Notes under the pieces: generated by a model
The model's database searches: none
What the model saw: the letters and a program-made list of their open reading frames with translations, nothing else
Told to the model about the DNA's origin: nothing
Program-made: the position numbers and the translations under genes
NCBI GenBank assembly: GCA_037147235.1
Contig: JBAWVO010000124.1
Location: forward strand, 1 to 17,563
Source of the DNA: JANXQG01 sp037147235
Lineage (GTDB): Bacteria; Planctomycetota; Planctomycetia; Pirellulales; Thermoguttaceae
Direction: 5' to 3'
Length of the DNA: 17,563 nt
Part shown: piece by piece, positions 8,202 through 15,844 of the stretch
Layout: each line of letters starts with the position of its first letter
Numbering within the stretch: the stretch's first letter is position 1

Positions 8202-9266
8202 ATGTTCAAAAACAAGACGCTCTTGATTACCGGCGGTACCGGCTCGTTCGGCAACGCCGTATTGCGACGGTTCCTCCGCACGGACATTGCGGAAATCCGC
8301 ATCTTCAGCCGTGATGAGAAGAAACAGGATGAGATGCGGCATCAGTATCGCAACGACAAGCTCAAATTCTACATTGGCGATGTGCGCAACCGGGACGGAC
8401 TGCGGGACGCCATGGAAGGCGTCGATTACGTCTTCCACGCTGCCGCCCTGAAACAGGTTCCTTCCTGCGAGTTCTACCCGCTCGAAGCCGTCTATACGAA
8501 TATCCTCGGCACGGCCAACATGCTCACGGCCGCCATCGACGCGGGCGTACACAACGTCGTCGTGCTGAGTACCGACAAAGCGGCCTATCCGGTCAACGCC
8601 ATGGGCATGTCCAAGGGACTGATGGAGAAAGTCACGCTTGCCCGATCGCGCGTCGCCGCCGACAAGGGGTGTACGCTCTGTGTCACCCGCTACGGTAACG
8701 TCATGGCCTCCCGCGGCTCGGTCATTCCGCTGTTCATCGACCAGATTCGCGAGGGGCTGCCGCTGACGGTGACCGATCCGAACATGACTCGCTTCATGAT
8801 GTCGCTGGACGACGCGGTGGACCTGGTGATCTACGCCTTTCAGAAAGCGTCGTCGGGCGATCTGTTTATCCAGAAGGCCCCCGCCGCCACGATTGGCACC
8901 TTGGCCGAGGCCGTGAAGCGGATATTTCATGCCGACAACCCCCTCCAGGTCATCGGCACCCGCCATGGGGAGAAGCTCTACGAAACGCTCCTCACCCGCG
9001 AGGAAATCAACCGCGCCATCGACCTGGGTGATTACTACCGCGTCGCGGCGGACGTCCGAGATCTCAACTACGCCAGGTATTTTTCCGACGGACAGAGCCA
9101 GCTTGCCGAGGTCGAGGACTACCACTCGCATAATGTGCGGCAACTGAATGTCGACGAGATGGTCGACGTACTCCTGAAGCTCGCGTACATCCAGGAAGAG
9201 TTGGCCAAGGATTCCTGCAAACCTTTTGTGCGGCCGGAAACGCAGCGCGGTCGGAAAGTAGCCTAA
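8202..9266 (+). CDS. capE: CapE-like UDP-GlcNAc 4,6-dehydratase/5-epimerase
   Basis: First enzyme of UDP-N-acetyl-L-fucosamine synthesis. It dehydrates UDP-GlcNAc at C4/C6 and inverts C5, giving the UDP-4-keto-6-deoxy L-arabino sugar. The protein has 354 residues and is an extended SDR: GGTGSFGNAV at 11-20 binds NAD(P), HAAALKQVPSCE is at 79-90 and STDKAAYPVNAMGMSK at 123-138. The usual catalytic YxxxK is MxxxK here (M134, K138), with D125 and K126 nearby. That is the arrangement I know from CapE/WbjB and it separates the protein from ordinary YxxxK epimerases. ATG at 8193 is also possible, but AAAGGA at 8188-8193 is correctly spaced only for ATG 8202, which matches the usual family N-terminus. 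The order capE-capF-capG is the established one. Confidence 0.93.
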   Translation: MFKNKTLLITGGTGSFGNAVLRRFLRTDIAEIRIFSRDEKKQDEMRHQYRNDKLKFYIGDVRNRDGLRDAMEGVDYVFHAAALKQVPSCEFYPLEAVYTNILGTANMLTAAIDAGVHNVVVLSTDKAAYPVNAMGMSKGLMEKVTLARSRVAADKGCTLCVTRYGNVMASRGSVIPLFIDQIREGLPLTVTDPNMTRFMMSLDDAVDLVIYAFQKASSGDLFIQKAPAATIGTLAEAVKRIFHADNPLQVIGTRHGEKLYETLLTREEINRAIDLGDYYRVAADVRDLNYARYFSDGQSQLAEVEDYHSHNVRQLNVDEMVDVLLKLAYIQEELAKDSCKPFVRPETQRGRKVA

Positions 9267-9298
9267 TAGTCCGCTCCCACGCCACGGAGACTCGTACC

Positions 9299-10447
9299 AT
9301 GAGAACGGTCCTCATCACCGGTGCCAAAGGATTTGTCGGCCGCAACCTAGCGGCCCACCTGCGCCCGCGCGACGACATCCGGCTATTAACCTACGATCTC
9401 GACAACAGCGAGGCGGAGCTTCGCCGCTGGGCGTCCGAGGCCGACATCGTCTTCCACTTAGCCGGCGTCAATCGACCGAAGAATGTAGAGGAGTTCAAAC
9501 TGGGTAATGCCGGGGCCACCGAGGATCTCTGCTACATTCTCCGCGAGGCTGGTCGTGCGCCCAAGGTCATTTTCAGTTCCTCGATCCAGGCCGAATTCGA
9601 CAATCCCTACGGCACCAGCAAGCGGTACGCCGAAGAGACTCTCCGGCAATTTGCCGAGCAAACCGGGGCGACTGTGGCCATCTTCCGGCTCAAGAATGTT
9701 TTTGGGAAATGGTGCCGGCCGAACTACAACTCGGTTGTCGCCACATTCTGCCACAACACGGCCCACGACCTGCCGATTCAGATTTCCGATCCAGACCGGC
9801 AACTAGAGCTGGTCCACGTGGATGATGTGATCGCCGCAATGTTGGCAGAGATGGATCGGCTGCCGCAGCACGCTCAGCCCCTGGTCACGCCGGACCTGAT
9901 CCCGTTCACAGCACTGACTCTGTCAGACTTAGCCGGCCGGATCCAGTTTTTTCGCGACATGCAGCAGTCGCTCCATGTGCCCGACTTTTCCGTGCGATTT
10001 AACCAGCAACTCTACACGACCTATCTTTCCTACGTGGAGCCTTCGCGGTGGGAGTACGGACTCGACGTCAAGTGCGACGCCCGGGGTAATCTGGCCGAGT
10101 TTATCAAATCACCCTGGTTTGGACAGATTTTCCTTTCGCGAACGCGGCCAGGCATCACCCGGGGCAACCATTACCACCACGCGAAGACCGAGAAGTTCCT
10201 GGTCGTCGCAGGCGAAGGGCTGATTCGTTTTCGCCACGTCGAAAGTGAAGCGATTCAAGAGTTTCACGTTCGGGGTGAGGACTACCGAGTCGTGGACATT
10301 CCACCCGGCCATACCCACTCAATCACCAACATTGGCCCCGGTGAGATGATTACCCTCTTCTGGTCCAGCGAGATCTTCAATCCCGACCGGCTCGACACGT
10401 ATTTCCTTCCCGTCGATCTTCCTGTCGATCAGCGAGCAGCAGCATGA
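9299..10447 (+). CDS. capF: CapF-like bifunctional SDR reductase with cupin domain
   Basis: Second step of UDP-L-FucNAc synthesis. The known CapF/WbjC enzyme epimerises C3 with its cupin domain and reduces C4 with its SDR domain, giving UDP-2-acetamido-2,6-dideoxy-L-talose. The protein has 382 residues, normal for the family. The SDR half has TGAKGFVG at 7-14, VFHLAGVNRP at 51-60 and YGTSK at 104-108 (Y104, K108). The cupin half (about 245-370) has GNHYHHAKTEKF at 289-300 and PPGHTHSITN at 335-344, supplying the metal ligands H291, H293, E298 and H338 or H340. ATG at 9299 has GGAG at 9286-9289. The stop overlaps the next start as ATGA (10444-10447), a sign of translational coupling. Confidence 0.94.
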   Translation: MRTVLITGAKGFVGRNLAAHLRPRDDIRLLTYDLDNSEAELRRWASEADIVFHLAGVNRPKNVEEFKLGNAGATEDLCYILREAGRAPKVIFSSSIQAEFDNPYGTSKRYAEETLRQFAEQTGATVAIFRLKNVFGKWCRPNYNSVVATFCHNTAHDLPIQISDPDRQLELVHVDDVIAAMLAEMDRLPQHAQPLVTPDLIPFTALTLSDLAGRIQFFRDMQQSLHVPDFSVRFNQQLYTTYLSYVEPSRWEYGLDVKCDARGNLAEFIKSPWFGQIFLSRTRPGITRGNHYHHAKTEKFLVVAGEGLIRFRHVESEAIQEFHVRGEDYRVVDIPPGHTHSITNIGPGEMITLFWSSEIFNPDRLDTYFLPVDLPVDQRAAA

Positions 10448-11565
10448 AAGTCGCCACCGTCGTTGGTACCCGGCCCGAGATCATTCGCTTGTCGCGCGTC
10501 ATGGCCGCGCTGGACCGCTACGTGGAGCACATCATCGTCCACACGGGCCAGAACTACGATTACGAACTGAACGAGATATTCTTCGAGGATCTGGAGATCC
10601 GCCGTCCAGACCACTTCCTTGCCGCGGCGGGGGCCACGGCCGCCGAGACGATCGGCCTGATCATCGCCAAGACCGACGCGCTGCTGCGAGAGATCAAACC
10701 GGATGCCGTGCTCATCCTCGGCGACACGAACTCGTGCCTAGCAGCCATCGCGGCAAAACGCCAGAAGATCCCCATATTCCACATGGAAGCCGGTAACCGC
10801 TGCTTCGACCAGCGGGTGCCGGAAGAAATCAACCGGAAGATCGTCGATCACATATCTGACATCAATCTGCCCTACAGCGAGATATCCCGCGAGTACCTGC
10901 TTCGCGAGGGTATGCCGCCGGACCGGGTCATCAAGACCGGCAGCCCGATGTACGAAGTACTCCACCATTACCTGCCAAAGATCGAGCAAAGCGGCGTGCT
11001 CCGGCTATTGGGCCTTGCCCAGCGGCAGTACTTCGTCGTTAGTTCGCATCGCGAGGAGAACATCGATTCTCCCGAGCAGTTTGCCGGGTTATGCCAAGTA
11101 CTTAATGGGCTGGCGGAGACCTACGCCCTGCCGGTGATCGTCTCGACGCACCCGCGGACCCGCAAGAAGATGGACGCCGAGGGTGTGAAGGTCCATCCGC
11201 TGGTGCGGCTGCTCAAGCCGCTGGGCCTATGCGACTACGTGCATCTCCAGATGCGGGCACGGGCAAGCCTTAGCGACAGCGGCACGATCACCGAAGAATC
11301 GTCGATCTTAAATTTCCCAGCCTTAAACATCCGTCAGGCCCACGAGCGTCCGGAAGGCATGGAGGAGGCCGCCGTGATGATGGCGGGCCTGAATTGGCAC
11401 CGCATTCAAGAGGCCCTGGGCGTCCTCGAAAAGCAATCCGGCGACGGCGACCGGCGGTTCCGCATCGTGGGCGATTACGACGTACCGAACGTCTCGGAGA
11501 AGGTCGTGCGGATCATCCTCAGTTACGTGGATTATGTCAATCGCACCGTCTGGCGAAAGGCGTGA
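10444..11565 (+). CDS. capG: CapG-like non-hydrolysing UDP-HexNAc 2-epimerase
   Basis: Third step of UDP-L-FucNAc synthesis: C2 epimerisation of the L-talo intermediate to the L-fuco sugar (CapG/WbjD/FnlC). The 373 residues match the WecB fold: VGTRPEIIRL at 7-16, LGDTNSCLA at 92-100, HMEAGNRCFDQRVPEEINR at 113-131, SSHREENID at 200-208, and SDSGTITEESSILNFPALN at 277-295, the uridine-diphosphate binding signature. NRCFDQRVPEE, where WecB has a more basic stretch, is typical of the FucNAc branch as I know it, and the position directly after capE and capF makes this assignment firm. Alone, the protein could be mistaken for a UDP-GlcNAc 2-epimerase. It starts inside the capF stop and ends nine bases before the next gene. 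Confidence 0.92.
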   Translation: MKVATVVGTRPEIIRLSRVMAALDRYVEHIIVHTGQNYDYELNEIFFEDLEIRRPDHFLAAAGATAAETIGLIIAKTDALLREIKPDAVLILGDTNSCLAAIAAKRQKIPIFHMEAGNRCFDQRVPEEINRKIVDHISDINLPYSEISREYLLREGMPPDRVIKTGSPMYEVLHHYLPKIEQSGVLRLLGLAQRQYFVVSSHREENIDSPEQFAGLCQVLNGLAETYALPVIVSTHPRTRKKMDAEGVKVHPLVRLLKPLGLCDYVHLQMRARASLSDSGTITEESSILNFPALNIRQAHERPEGMEEAAVMMAGLNWHRIQEALGVLEKQSGDGDRRFRIVGDYDVPNVSEKVVRIILSYVDYVNRTVWRKA

Positions 11566-11574
11566 AGAAGCACC

Positions 11575-12879
11575 ATGCGAATCCTCATGCTTAGCCAATT
11601 CTTCGATCCAGAACCCGATTTCAAGGGTTTGCCCTTTGCGCGTGAGTTGTCGCGTCGTGGGCATGAGGTAGAAGTGCTTACGGGCTTTCCCAACTACCCG
11701 GGCGGGAAACTTTATCCGGGCTATCGTGTGCGCCCTTGGTGCCGCGAGGTCATGGACGGCATCGCGGTCAACCGCGTCGCCCTGTACCCGAGCCACGATG
11801 GCTCCGCAGTGCGGCGGATCGCCAATTACGCCAGTTTTGCCCTGAGCGCGTCAGTCATCGGGCCATTTCTTGTGCGTAAGCCGGACGTAGTCTATGTCTA
11901 CCATCCGCCAGCCACCATTGGCCTCCCGGCAATGGTATTGGGCGCGTTGCGCGGATGTCCGGTGGTCTACGACATTCAAGATCTCTGGCCGGACACCGTG
12001 GCGGCGGCGAATATGGTGGATAGCCCCTGGGTTATCAAGGCACTGGACCACTGGTGTCGCCTGATCTATTCCCGGGTCAATCGCATGGTGGTTCTGTCTC
12101 CGGGCTTCCGCAAGACGCTGATCGAGCGGGGCGTCCCGACGGAGAAGATCGACCTGATCTATAACTGGGGCGACGAGGCGAGTCTGCGTGGTTGCCGCCG
12201 CGATGAAGCCCTGGGACGGCAACTTGGCATGACTGGCCGGTTCAACGTAGTATTTGCCGGGACGATGGGAATCGTCCAGGCATTGGACGCTGTGCTGGAA
12301 GCCGCCAGAATTTGCGCCACGACCGTCCCGGATGCGCAGTTCGTGTTCGTCGGAGGTGGCGTGGACAAGGCTCGGCTGGCACAACGGGCCAAGGAGATGG
12401 AACTGACCAATACGCTATTCCTGCCGCGGCAACCGATGGCAGCAATCGGTGCCGTCCTGTCGTTGGCCGATGTGCTGTTGGTTCACCTGAAGGACGATCC
12501 GTTGTTTCGCATCACGATTCCCTCCAAAACCCAAGCCTATCTTGCCATGGGGCGTCCGATCTTGATGGCTGTCGCGGGCGATGCGGCGGACCTGGTCGAG
12601 CAATCGGGTGCCGGCGTGACGTGTGCGCCGGAAAACCCAGTTGCCCTGGCGGACGCCGTGAAGCAACTCAGGACGATGGCCCCATCGCAGCGGGAAGCAA
12701 TGGGAGATCGCGGCCAGCGGTTTTATGATGAGCACTTGTCCCTGCGGTCGGGCGTCGAGAAGTTCGAGCGGGTTTTCGAGGCCGCTCTCCAGAGTAAGCG
12801 TTTGGGACTGTACTGCACACGCAAATCTTCTCAGGACTCCTCGCGACCAGTCGTTAGACAGGAGCGCGAAGCAGCATGA
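11575..12879 (+). CDS. wbuB: WbuB-like GT4, probable L-FucNAc transferase
   Basis: A 434-residue GT-B glycosyltransferase. The opening MRILMLSQFFDPEPDFKG, then LTGFPNYPGGKLYPGY (35-50) and YDIQDLWPD (132-140), are characteristic of WbuB-like enzymes. These sit beside FucNAc synthesis genes and are believed to add L-FucNAc to the first lipid-linked sugar. The donor half shows VVFAGTMG at 225-232, FVFVGGGVDKARL at 256-268 and IPSKTQAYLAMGRPI at 315-329. This subfamily has no classical E-x7-E at that place; the lysine and tyrosine of PSKTQAY occupy it. The gene directly follows capG (nine bases) and overlaps the phosphoglycosyl transferase gene by four, which supports acting second in assembly. 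The FucNAc assignment is inferred from family and position. Confidence 0.86.
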   Translation: MRILMLSQFFDPEPDFKGLPFARELSRRGHEVEVLTGFPNYPGGKLYPGYRVRPWCREVMDGIAVNRVALYPSHDGSAVRRIANYASFALSASVIGPFLVRKPDVVYVYHPPATIGLPAMVLGALRGCPVVYDIQDLWPDTVAAANMVDSPWVIKALDHWCRLIYSRVNRMVVLSPGFRKTLIERGVPTEKIDLIYNWGDEASLRGCRRDEALGRQLGMTGRFNVVFAGTMGIVQALDAVLEAARICATTVPDAQFVFVGGGVDKARLAQRAKEMELTNTLFLPRQPMAAIGAVLSLADVLLVHLKDDPLFRITIPSKTQAYLAMGRPILMAVAGDAADLVEQSGAGVTCAPENPVALADAVKQLRTMAPSQREAMGDRGQRFYDEHLSLRSGVEKFERVFEAALQSKRLGLYCTRKSSQDSSRPVVRQEREAA

Positions 12880-13514
12880 GCCGTCATCCCATCCAGCAGG
12901 TGATAAAACGCGTCATCGACGTGACCGTTTCCGCTCTGTTTCTGATCATTTTTTCACCGATTCTATTGGCTATTTGGCTTCTGGTGCGGTGGCGGATGGG
13001 CAAGCCGGCCATTTTTTGCCAGCGGCGTCCGGGGCTAGGCGGGCGTCCGTTTACGCTTTGCAAGTTCCGTACCATGAACGATGCCCGCGACCCCGACGGA
13101 TCATTAAGACCGGACGGGGAGCGGCTGACGGGCTTGGGGCAATTCCTGCGGCGTACGAGTCTCGATGAGTTGCCTCAGTTGTGGAACGTGCTGTGCGGGG
13201 AACTCAGCCTCGTCGGGCCGCGCCCCCTCTTGATGGAATACCTGGAACGGTACTCGCCTGAGCAGGCCCGTCGGCTCGAAGTGAAACCTGGAATCACGGG
13301 CTGGGCCCAGATCAATGGCCGCAATGCAATTGCCTGGGAGGAAAAATTCCGGTTGGACGTGTGGTATATCGACCATTGGAGCCTGGGCCTGGACCTGTGG
13401 ATACTCATGCAGACGGGCTGGAAAGTAATTCGCCGCGACGGAATCAGCGCCGCCGCCCATGCGACCATACCCGCTTTCACCGGGACGACTGCGATGCGAA
13501 AAGAGGCTGGATGA
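12876..13514 (+). CDS. pglC: PglC-like initiating phosphoglycosyl transferase
   Basis: This enzyme starts glycan assembly by moving a sugar-1-phosphate from its UDP-sugar to undecaprenyl phosphate at the inner membrane. At 212 residues it is the short, single-domain monotopic type (PglC, WcaJ C-terminal domain) without the multi-helix N-terminal part of WbaP. The re-entrant hydrophobic helix spans about 14-38. KFRTM is at 63-67, the catalytic pair D97-E98 in SLDELPQLWN, VGPRPLL at 113-119 and KPGITGWAQINGRN at 137-150. ATG at 12876 overlaps the previous stop (ATGA), and AGGAG lies at 12860-12864. The neighbouring PglD and PglE genes suggest UDP-diNAcBac or a related 4-amino sugar as donor. 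The related galactose, GlcNAc or FucNAc-4N transferases cannot be excluded. Confidence 0.9.
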   Translation: MSRHPIQQVIKRVIDVTVSALFLIIFSPILLAIWLLVRWRMGKPAIFCQRRPGLGGRPFTLCKFRTMNDARDPDGSLRPDGERLTGLGQFLRRTSLDELPQLWNVLCGELSLVGPRPLLMEYLERYSPEQARRLEVKPGITGWAQINGRNAIAWEEKFRLDVWYIDHWSLGLDLWILMQTGWKVIRRDGISAAAHATIPAFTGTTAMRKEAG

Positions 13515-13559
13515 GACGCGCCATCGCCCAGGTAGTGTCTGTCGAACAGGAGGTGTCAT

Positions 13560-14243
13560 GTGATCGTGGGAAACCAGGTGTATGTGATTGGCGGCGGGGG
13601 ACATGCGAAAGTCGTGGTTCGTACGTTGCTCGACCTCGGATACGTGATCGCGTCGGTCTTTGACGACGACCCCAAAAGATGGGGCTTCCCACTATTGGGA
13701 ATCCCCATCGTCGGACCAATTGACCGCATCCGGGACTGTCCACCTTTGCCTGCGGTGATTGCCATCGGCACCATCGCCGTGCGAATGACCCTCGCCGAAC
13801 GGTTGAATTTTCACTGGTTGACGGTTGTTGATCGCCATGCCCACGTGGATCCTACGGTTCGTTTGGGCCAAGGAACCGTTGTCATGCGGGGGGCGGTGAT
13901 CCAAGCCGATTCGTCCCTGGGCGACCATGTCATCGTGAATACCGCGGCTTCGGTCGATCATGACTGTACGCTGGGAAATTACGTTCATATTTCTCCTGGA
14001 GTGCATTTGGCTGGCGGGGTAACCGTAGGGGAGGCGACGTTCATGGGAATCGGTTCGGTGGCCATTCCGGGCGTGCGGATCGGCACCGCAACAACCGTCG
14101 GTGCCGGTGCAGCCGTGGTGCATGATTTGCCTGCACGAGTTCTCGCCGTGGGAGTGCCGGCAAGAGTTATCAAGTCCTACGAATGCTCGCCAACTTATGA
14201 AGAGTCGCCTGGAATCTCCGCTTTCTTAGAAAAATCTTTGTAA
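13560..14243 (+). CDS. pglD: PglD-like sugar N-acetyltransferase
   Basis: Predicted to acetylate the 4-amino group of a UDP-4-amino-4,6-dideoxy sugar with acetyl-CoA. The protein has 227 residues. The N-terminal Rossmann-like half contains VYVIGGGGHAKVVVRTLLD (7-25), the UDP-sugar binding part. A left-handed beta helix of hexapeptide repeats runs from about 92 to 190. The general-base histidine of PglD corresponds to H134 in ASVDHDCTLG, and GAGAAVVHDLPARVLAVGVP at 181-200 is the usual C-terminal cap. The start is GTG, with an excellent AGGAGG at 13548-13553 six bases upstream; the ATG at 13558 leads straight to a stop. The extra C-terminal tail (about 207-227) is unremarkable. NeuD-like enzymes of sialic acid pathways share the fold, but no sialic acid genes are seen. 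Confidence 0.88.
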   Translation: MIVGNQVYVIGGGGHAKVVVRTLLDLGYVIASVFDDDPKRWGFPLLGIPIVGPIDRIRDCPPLPAVIAIGTIAVRMTLAERLNFHWLTVVDRHAHVDPTVRLGQGTVVMRGAVIQADSSLGDHVIVNTAASVDHDCTLGNYVHISPGVHLAGGVTVGEATFMGIGSVAIPGVRIGTATTVGAGAAVVHDLPARVLAVGVPARVIKSYECSPTYEESPGISAFLEKSL

Positions 14244-14335
14244 CCGTTAATTCTTGCTCAATTCCCCTAATCCGACGCACCGATTGAGTCGATACAAGGA
14301 GCAGACTTCTTGTCGAGACCAGGAAACGCGTCATC

Positions 14336-15541
14336 ATGGTTACGCAGAACCCCGTAGCTACCCGGATTTACCTTTCGCCCCCGCACATGTCGCGGCACGA
14401 GCGGGGTTTGCTCTTGGACGCTTTCGATTCAAACTGGGTCGCTCCGATTGGCCCCCACGTGGACGCCTTCGAGCGGGAGTTTGCCGAGAAGATCGGCGTG
14501 CGCGAGGCGGCGGCCCTGTCGTCGGGGACGGCGGCCCTGCATCTGGCGCTCATGATGTTGGGGGTCGGTAGCGGCGACGAAGTCGTCACTTCATCGCTGA
14601 CGTTCGCGGCCACCGCCAATGCCATCACCTATCGGGGAGCGAAGCCCGTTTTCATCGACAGCGAACAACGGACATGGAACATGGATCCCGATCTGCTGGC
14701 CAAGGAGTTGCAGGCCGGTGCCCGCCGCGGAAAACTGCCCAAAGCGGTTGTCGTTGTTGATATCTACGGCCAATGCGCGGATTACGACGCGATTATCGAT
14801 ATTTGCGGCCGGTATGACGTGCCGGTCGTCGAGGATGCCGCTGAATCGTTGGGTGCCACGTATTGCGGTCGGCCAGCGGGAACTTTCGGGGCGATTGGTT
14901 GCTTCTCGTTCAACGGAAACAAGATCATTACGACCAGTGGCGGCGGAATGCTGGTGACCGATCGTCCGGAGTACGCGCAAAAGGCCCGCTTTCTCGCCAC
15001 ACAGGCCCGCGATCCTGCGCCCCACTACCAGCACTCGGTGATCGGCTACAATTACCGAATGAGTAACCTGCTGGCTGCGGTGGGTCGAGGGCAGCTCCGC
15101 GTGTTGGAAGATCGCGTGGCAAGTCGCCGGGCTAACTTCGAGTTCTACCGGGAGACGCTTGGCTCCTTGCCCGGCATCGCCTTCATGCCGGAACACACGG
15201 CTGGGCAATCGACCCGTTGGCTAACGTGCATGACCATTGACCCGAACAAGTTTGGGGCAAACCGGGAAGAAGTCCGCCTGGCCCTCGATCGGCAGAACAT
15301 TGAGGCCAGGCCGATTTGGAAACCGATGCACATGCAGCCTGTCTTCGCTGACTGCCGTGTACGAGGCGGTGCCGTGTCCGAACAGATATTCGAGTACGGC
15401 TTGTGCCTGCCCAGCGGATCGAGCCTTACGGAAGAGGACCAGTTGCGCGTCGTTAATACGGTCCGCTCGACCGCCGGCCATCAGCCACTGGGTCAGGGTA
15501 TCGACCGGGTGTTCGCCGCTCCTGTCAGGAAGGCCGCGTAG
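14336..15541 (+). CDS. pglE: PglE-like PLP aminotransferase (DegT/DnrJ/EryC1/StrS)
   Basis: Pyridoxal-phosphate enzyme predicted to put an amino group on C4 of a UDP-4-keto-6-deoxy-HexNAc, the substrate of the PglD-like enzyme before it. The 401 residues are full length for the family. SGTAALHLAL at 63-72 binds cofactor phosphate, VVEDAAESLGATY at 164-176 holds the pyridine-binding aspartate D167, and SFNGNKIITTSGGGML at 191-206 contains the Schiff-base lysine K196. GYNYRMSNLLAAVGRGQL in the middle and IEARPIWKPMHMQPVF later are typical of PglE/LegC-like sugar aminotransferases. ATG at 14336 has AGGA at 14321-14324. It is the last + strand gene, 92 bases after pglD. Its 4-keto substrate needs a PglF-type dehydratase that is not in the window. 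Confidence 0.89.
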   Translation: MVTQNPVATRIYLSPPHMSRHERGLLLDAFDSNWVAPIGPHVDAFEREFAEKIGVREAAALSSGTAALHLALMMLGVGSGDEVVTSSLTFAATANAITYRGAKPVFIDSEQRTWNMDPDLLAKELQAGARRGKLPKAVVVVDIYGQCADYDAIIDICGRYDVPVVEDAAESLGATYCGRPAGTFGAIGCFSFNGNKIITTSGGGMLVTDRPEYAQKARFLATQARDPAPHYQHSVIGYNYRMSNLLAAVGRGQLRVLEDRVASRRANFEFYRETLGSLPGIAFMPEHTAGQSTRWLTCMTIDPNKFGANREEVRLALDRQNIEARPIWKPMHMQPVFADCRVRGGAVSEQIFEYGLCLPSGSSLTEEDQLRVVNTVRSTAGHQPLGQGIDRVFAAPVRKAA

Positions 15542-15719
15542 GGCCAGGTCAAAAAATTAGGCGAGATGGGCACAAGAGAGCATGGCCGTCGGTAATCCGG
15601 CCTATTCGCAGCACAGCTCATGCAGATTATCCGCCCGCATATCTTAGACCGTTTGGCCAGTTTAGGACCGGCGCACCAATAACTGTCGTGTTTTGCACAT
15701 TCGCCGAGCGGGGACAGAC

Positions 15720-15736
15720 GGCACACGGAGTGTGCC
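15720..15736. repeat. Intergenic palindrome, GGCACAC-GGA-GTGTGCC
   Basis: Perfect 7-bp inverted repeat with a three-base loop (arms 15720-15726 and 15730-15736), flanked by GACG and TGCTACT. I recall closely similar ACGGCACACGGAGTGTGCC-type sequences dispersed between genes of planctomycetes, where they are sometimes translated by mistake as tails of predicted proteins. That memory supports both the repeat call and the host assignment, but no search was possible. No T-run follows on either strand. Confidence 0.5.
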
Positions 15737-15759
15737 TGCTACTATCCAGTGCGCAATGC

Positions 15760-15786
15760 AAAAGGGCAGTGGCGAACCACTGCCCT
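15760..15786 (-). terminator. Intrinsic terminator of the minus-strand gene, UUCG loop
   Basis: On the minus strand, AGGGCAGTGG, loop TTCG and CCACTGCCCT form a perfect 10-bp GC-rich stem with the very stable UUCG tetraloop, followed by TTTTGCATT. It lies 58 bases after the stop of the exported-protein gene at 15845, in the correct direction. On the + strand the stem is followed by AGAATATG without a T-run, so it should act poorly, if at all, for the polysaccharide operon. Confidence 0.8.
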
Positions 15787-15844
15787 AGAATATGCTTGAA
15801 TTGGCTGCACCTTCCCTGGCCTTACGGCCATGAAACTCCGTAAC

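Larger units (their letters stand above)
15542..15844. other. Intergenic region between convergent transcription units
   Basis: These 303 bases have no credible gene. A minus-strand frame at 15493-15726 overlaps pglE, contains scattered rare-looking residues and resembles no family. Seen here are GGCCG/CGGCC arms at 15584-15588 and 15598-15602 (weak, no T-run), the GGCACAC palindrome at 15720-15736, the strong minus-strand terminator at 15760-15786, and a TGGCC-TTAC-GGCCA hairpin at 15817-15830. I see no clear + strand terminator for the polysaccharide operon. Confidence 0.6.

Noticed and set aside
8031..9143. A 370-codon open frame on the minus strand opposite capE.
   Set aside because: It lies antisense to a clearly recognisable CapE with intact motifs; such long antisense frames arise in GC-rich genes, and its translation resembles no family.
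14257..14288. CTCAAT/ATTGAG inverted repeat between pglD and pglE.
   Set aside because: Six-base arms with a 20-base loop are expected by chance, and no operator or terminator feature accompanies them.
12876..15541. Sialic or legionaminic acid pathway, because PglD resembles NeuD and PglE resembles LegC-type aminotransferases.
   Set aside because: No NeuB-type synthase or CMP-sugar synthetase is present, and the PglC neighbour fits bacillosamine-type chemistry better.
15493..15726. A 77-codon minus-strand frame in the cluster-end gap.
   Set aside because: It overlaps the end of pglE, has no ribosome site or recognisable motif, and its first codons fall next to the palindromic repeat.
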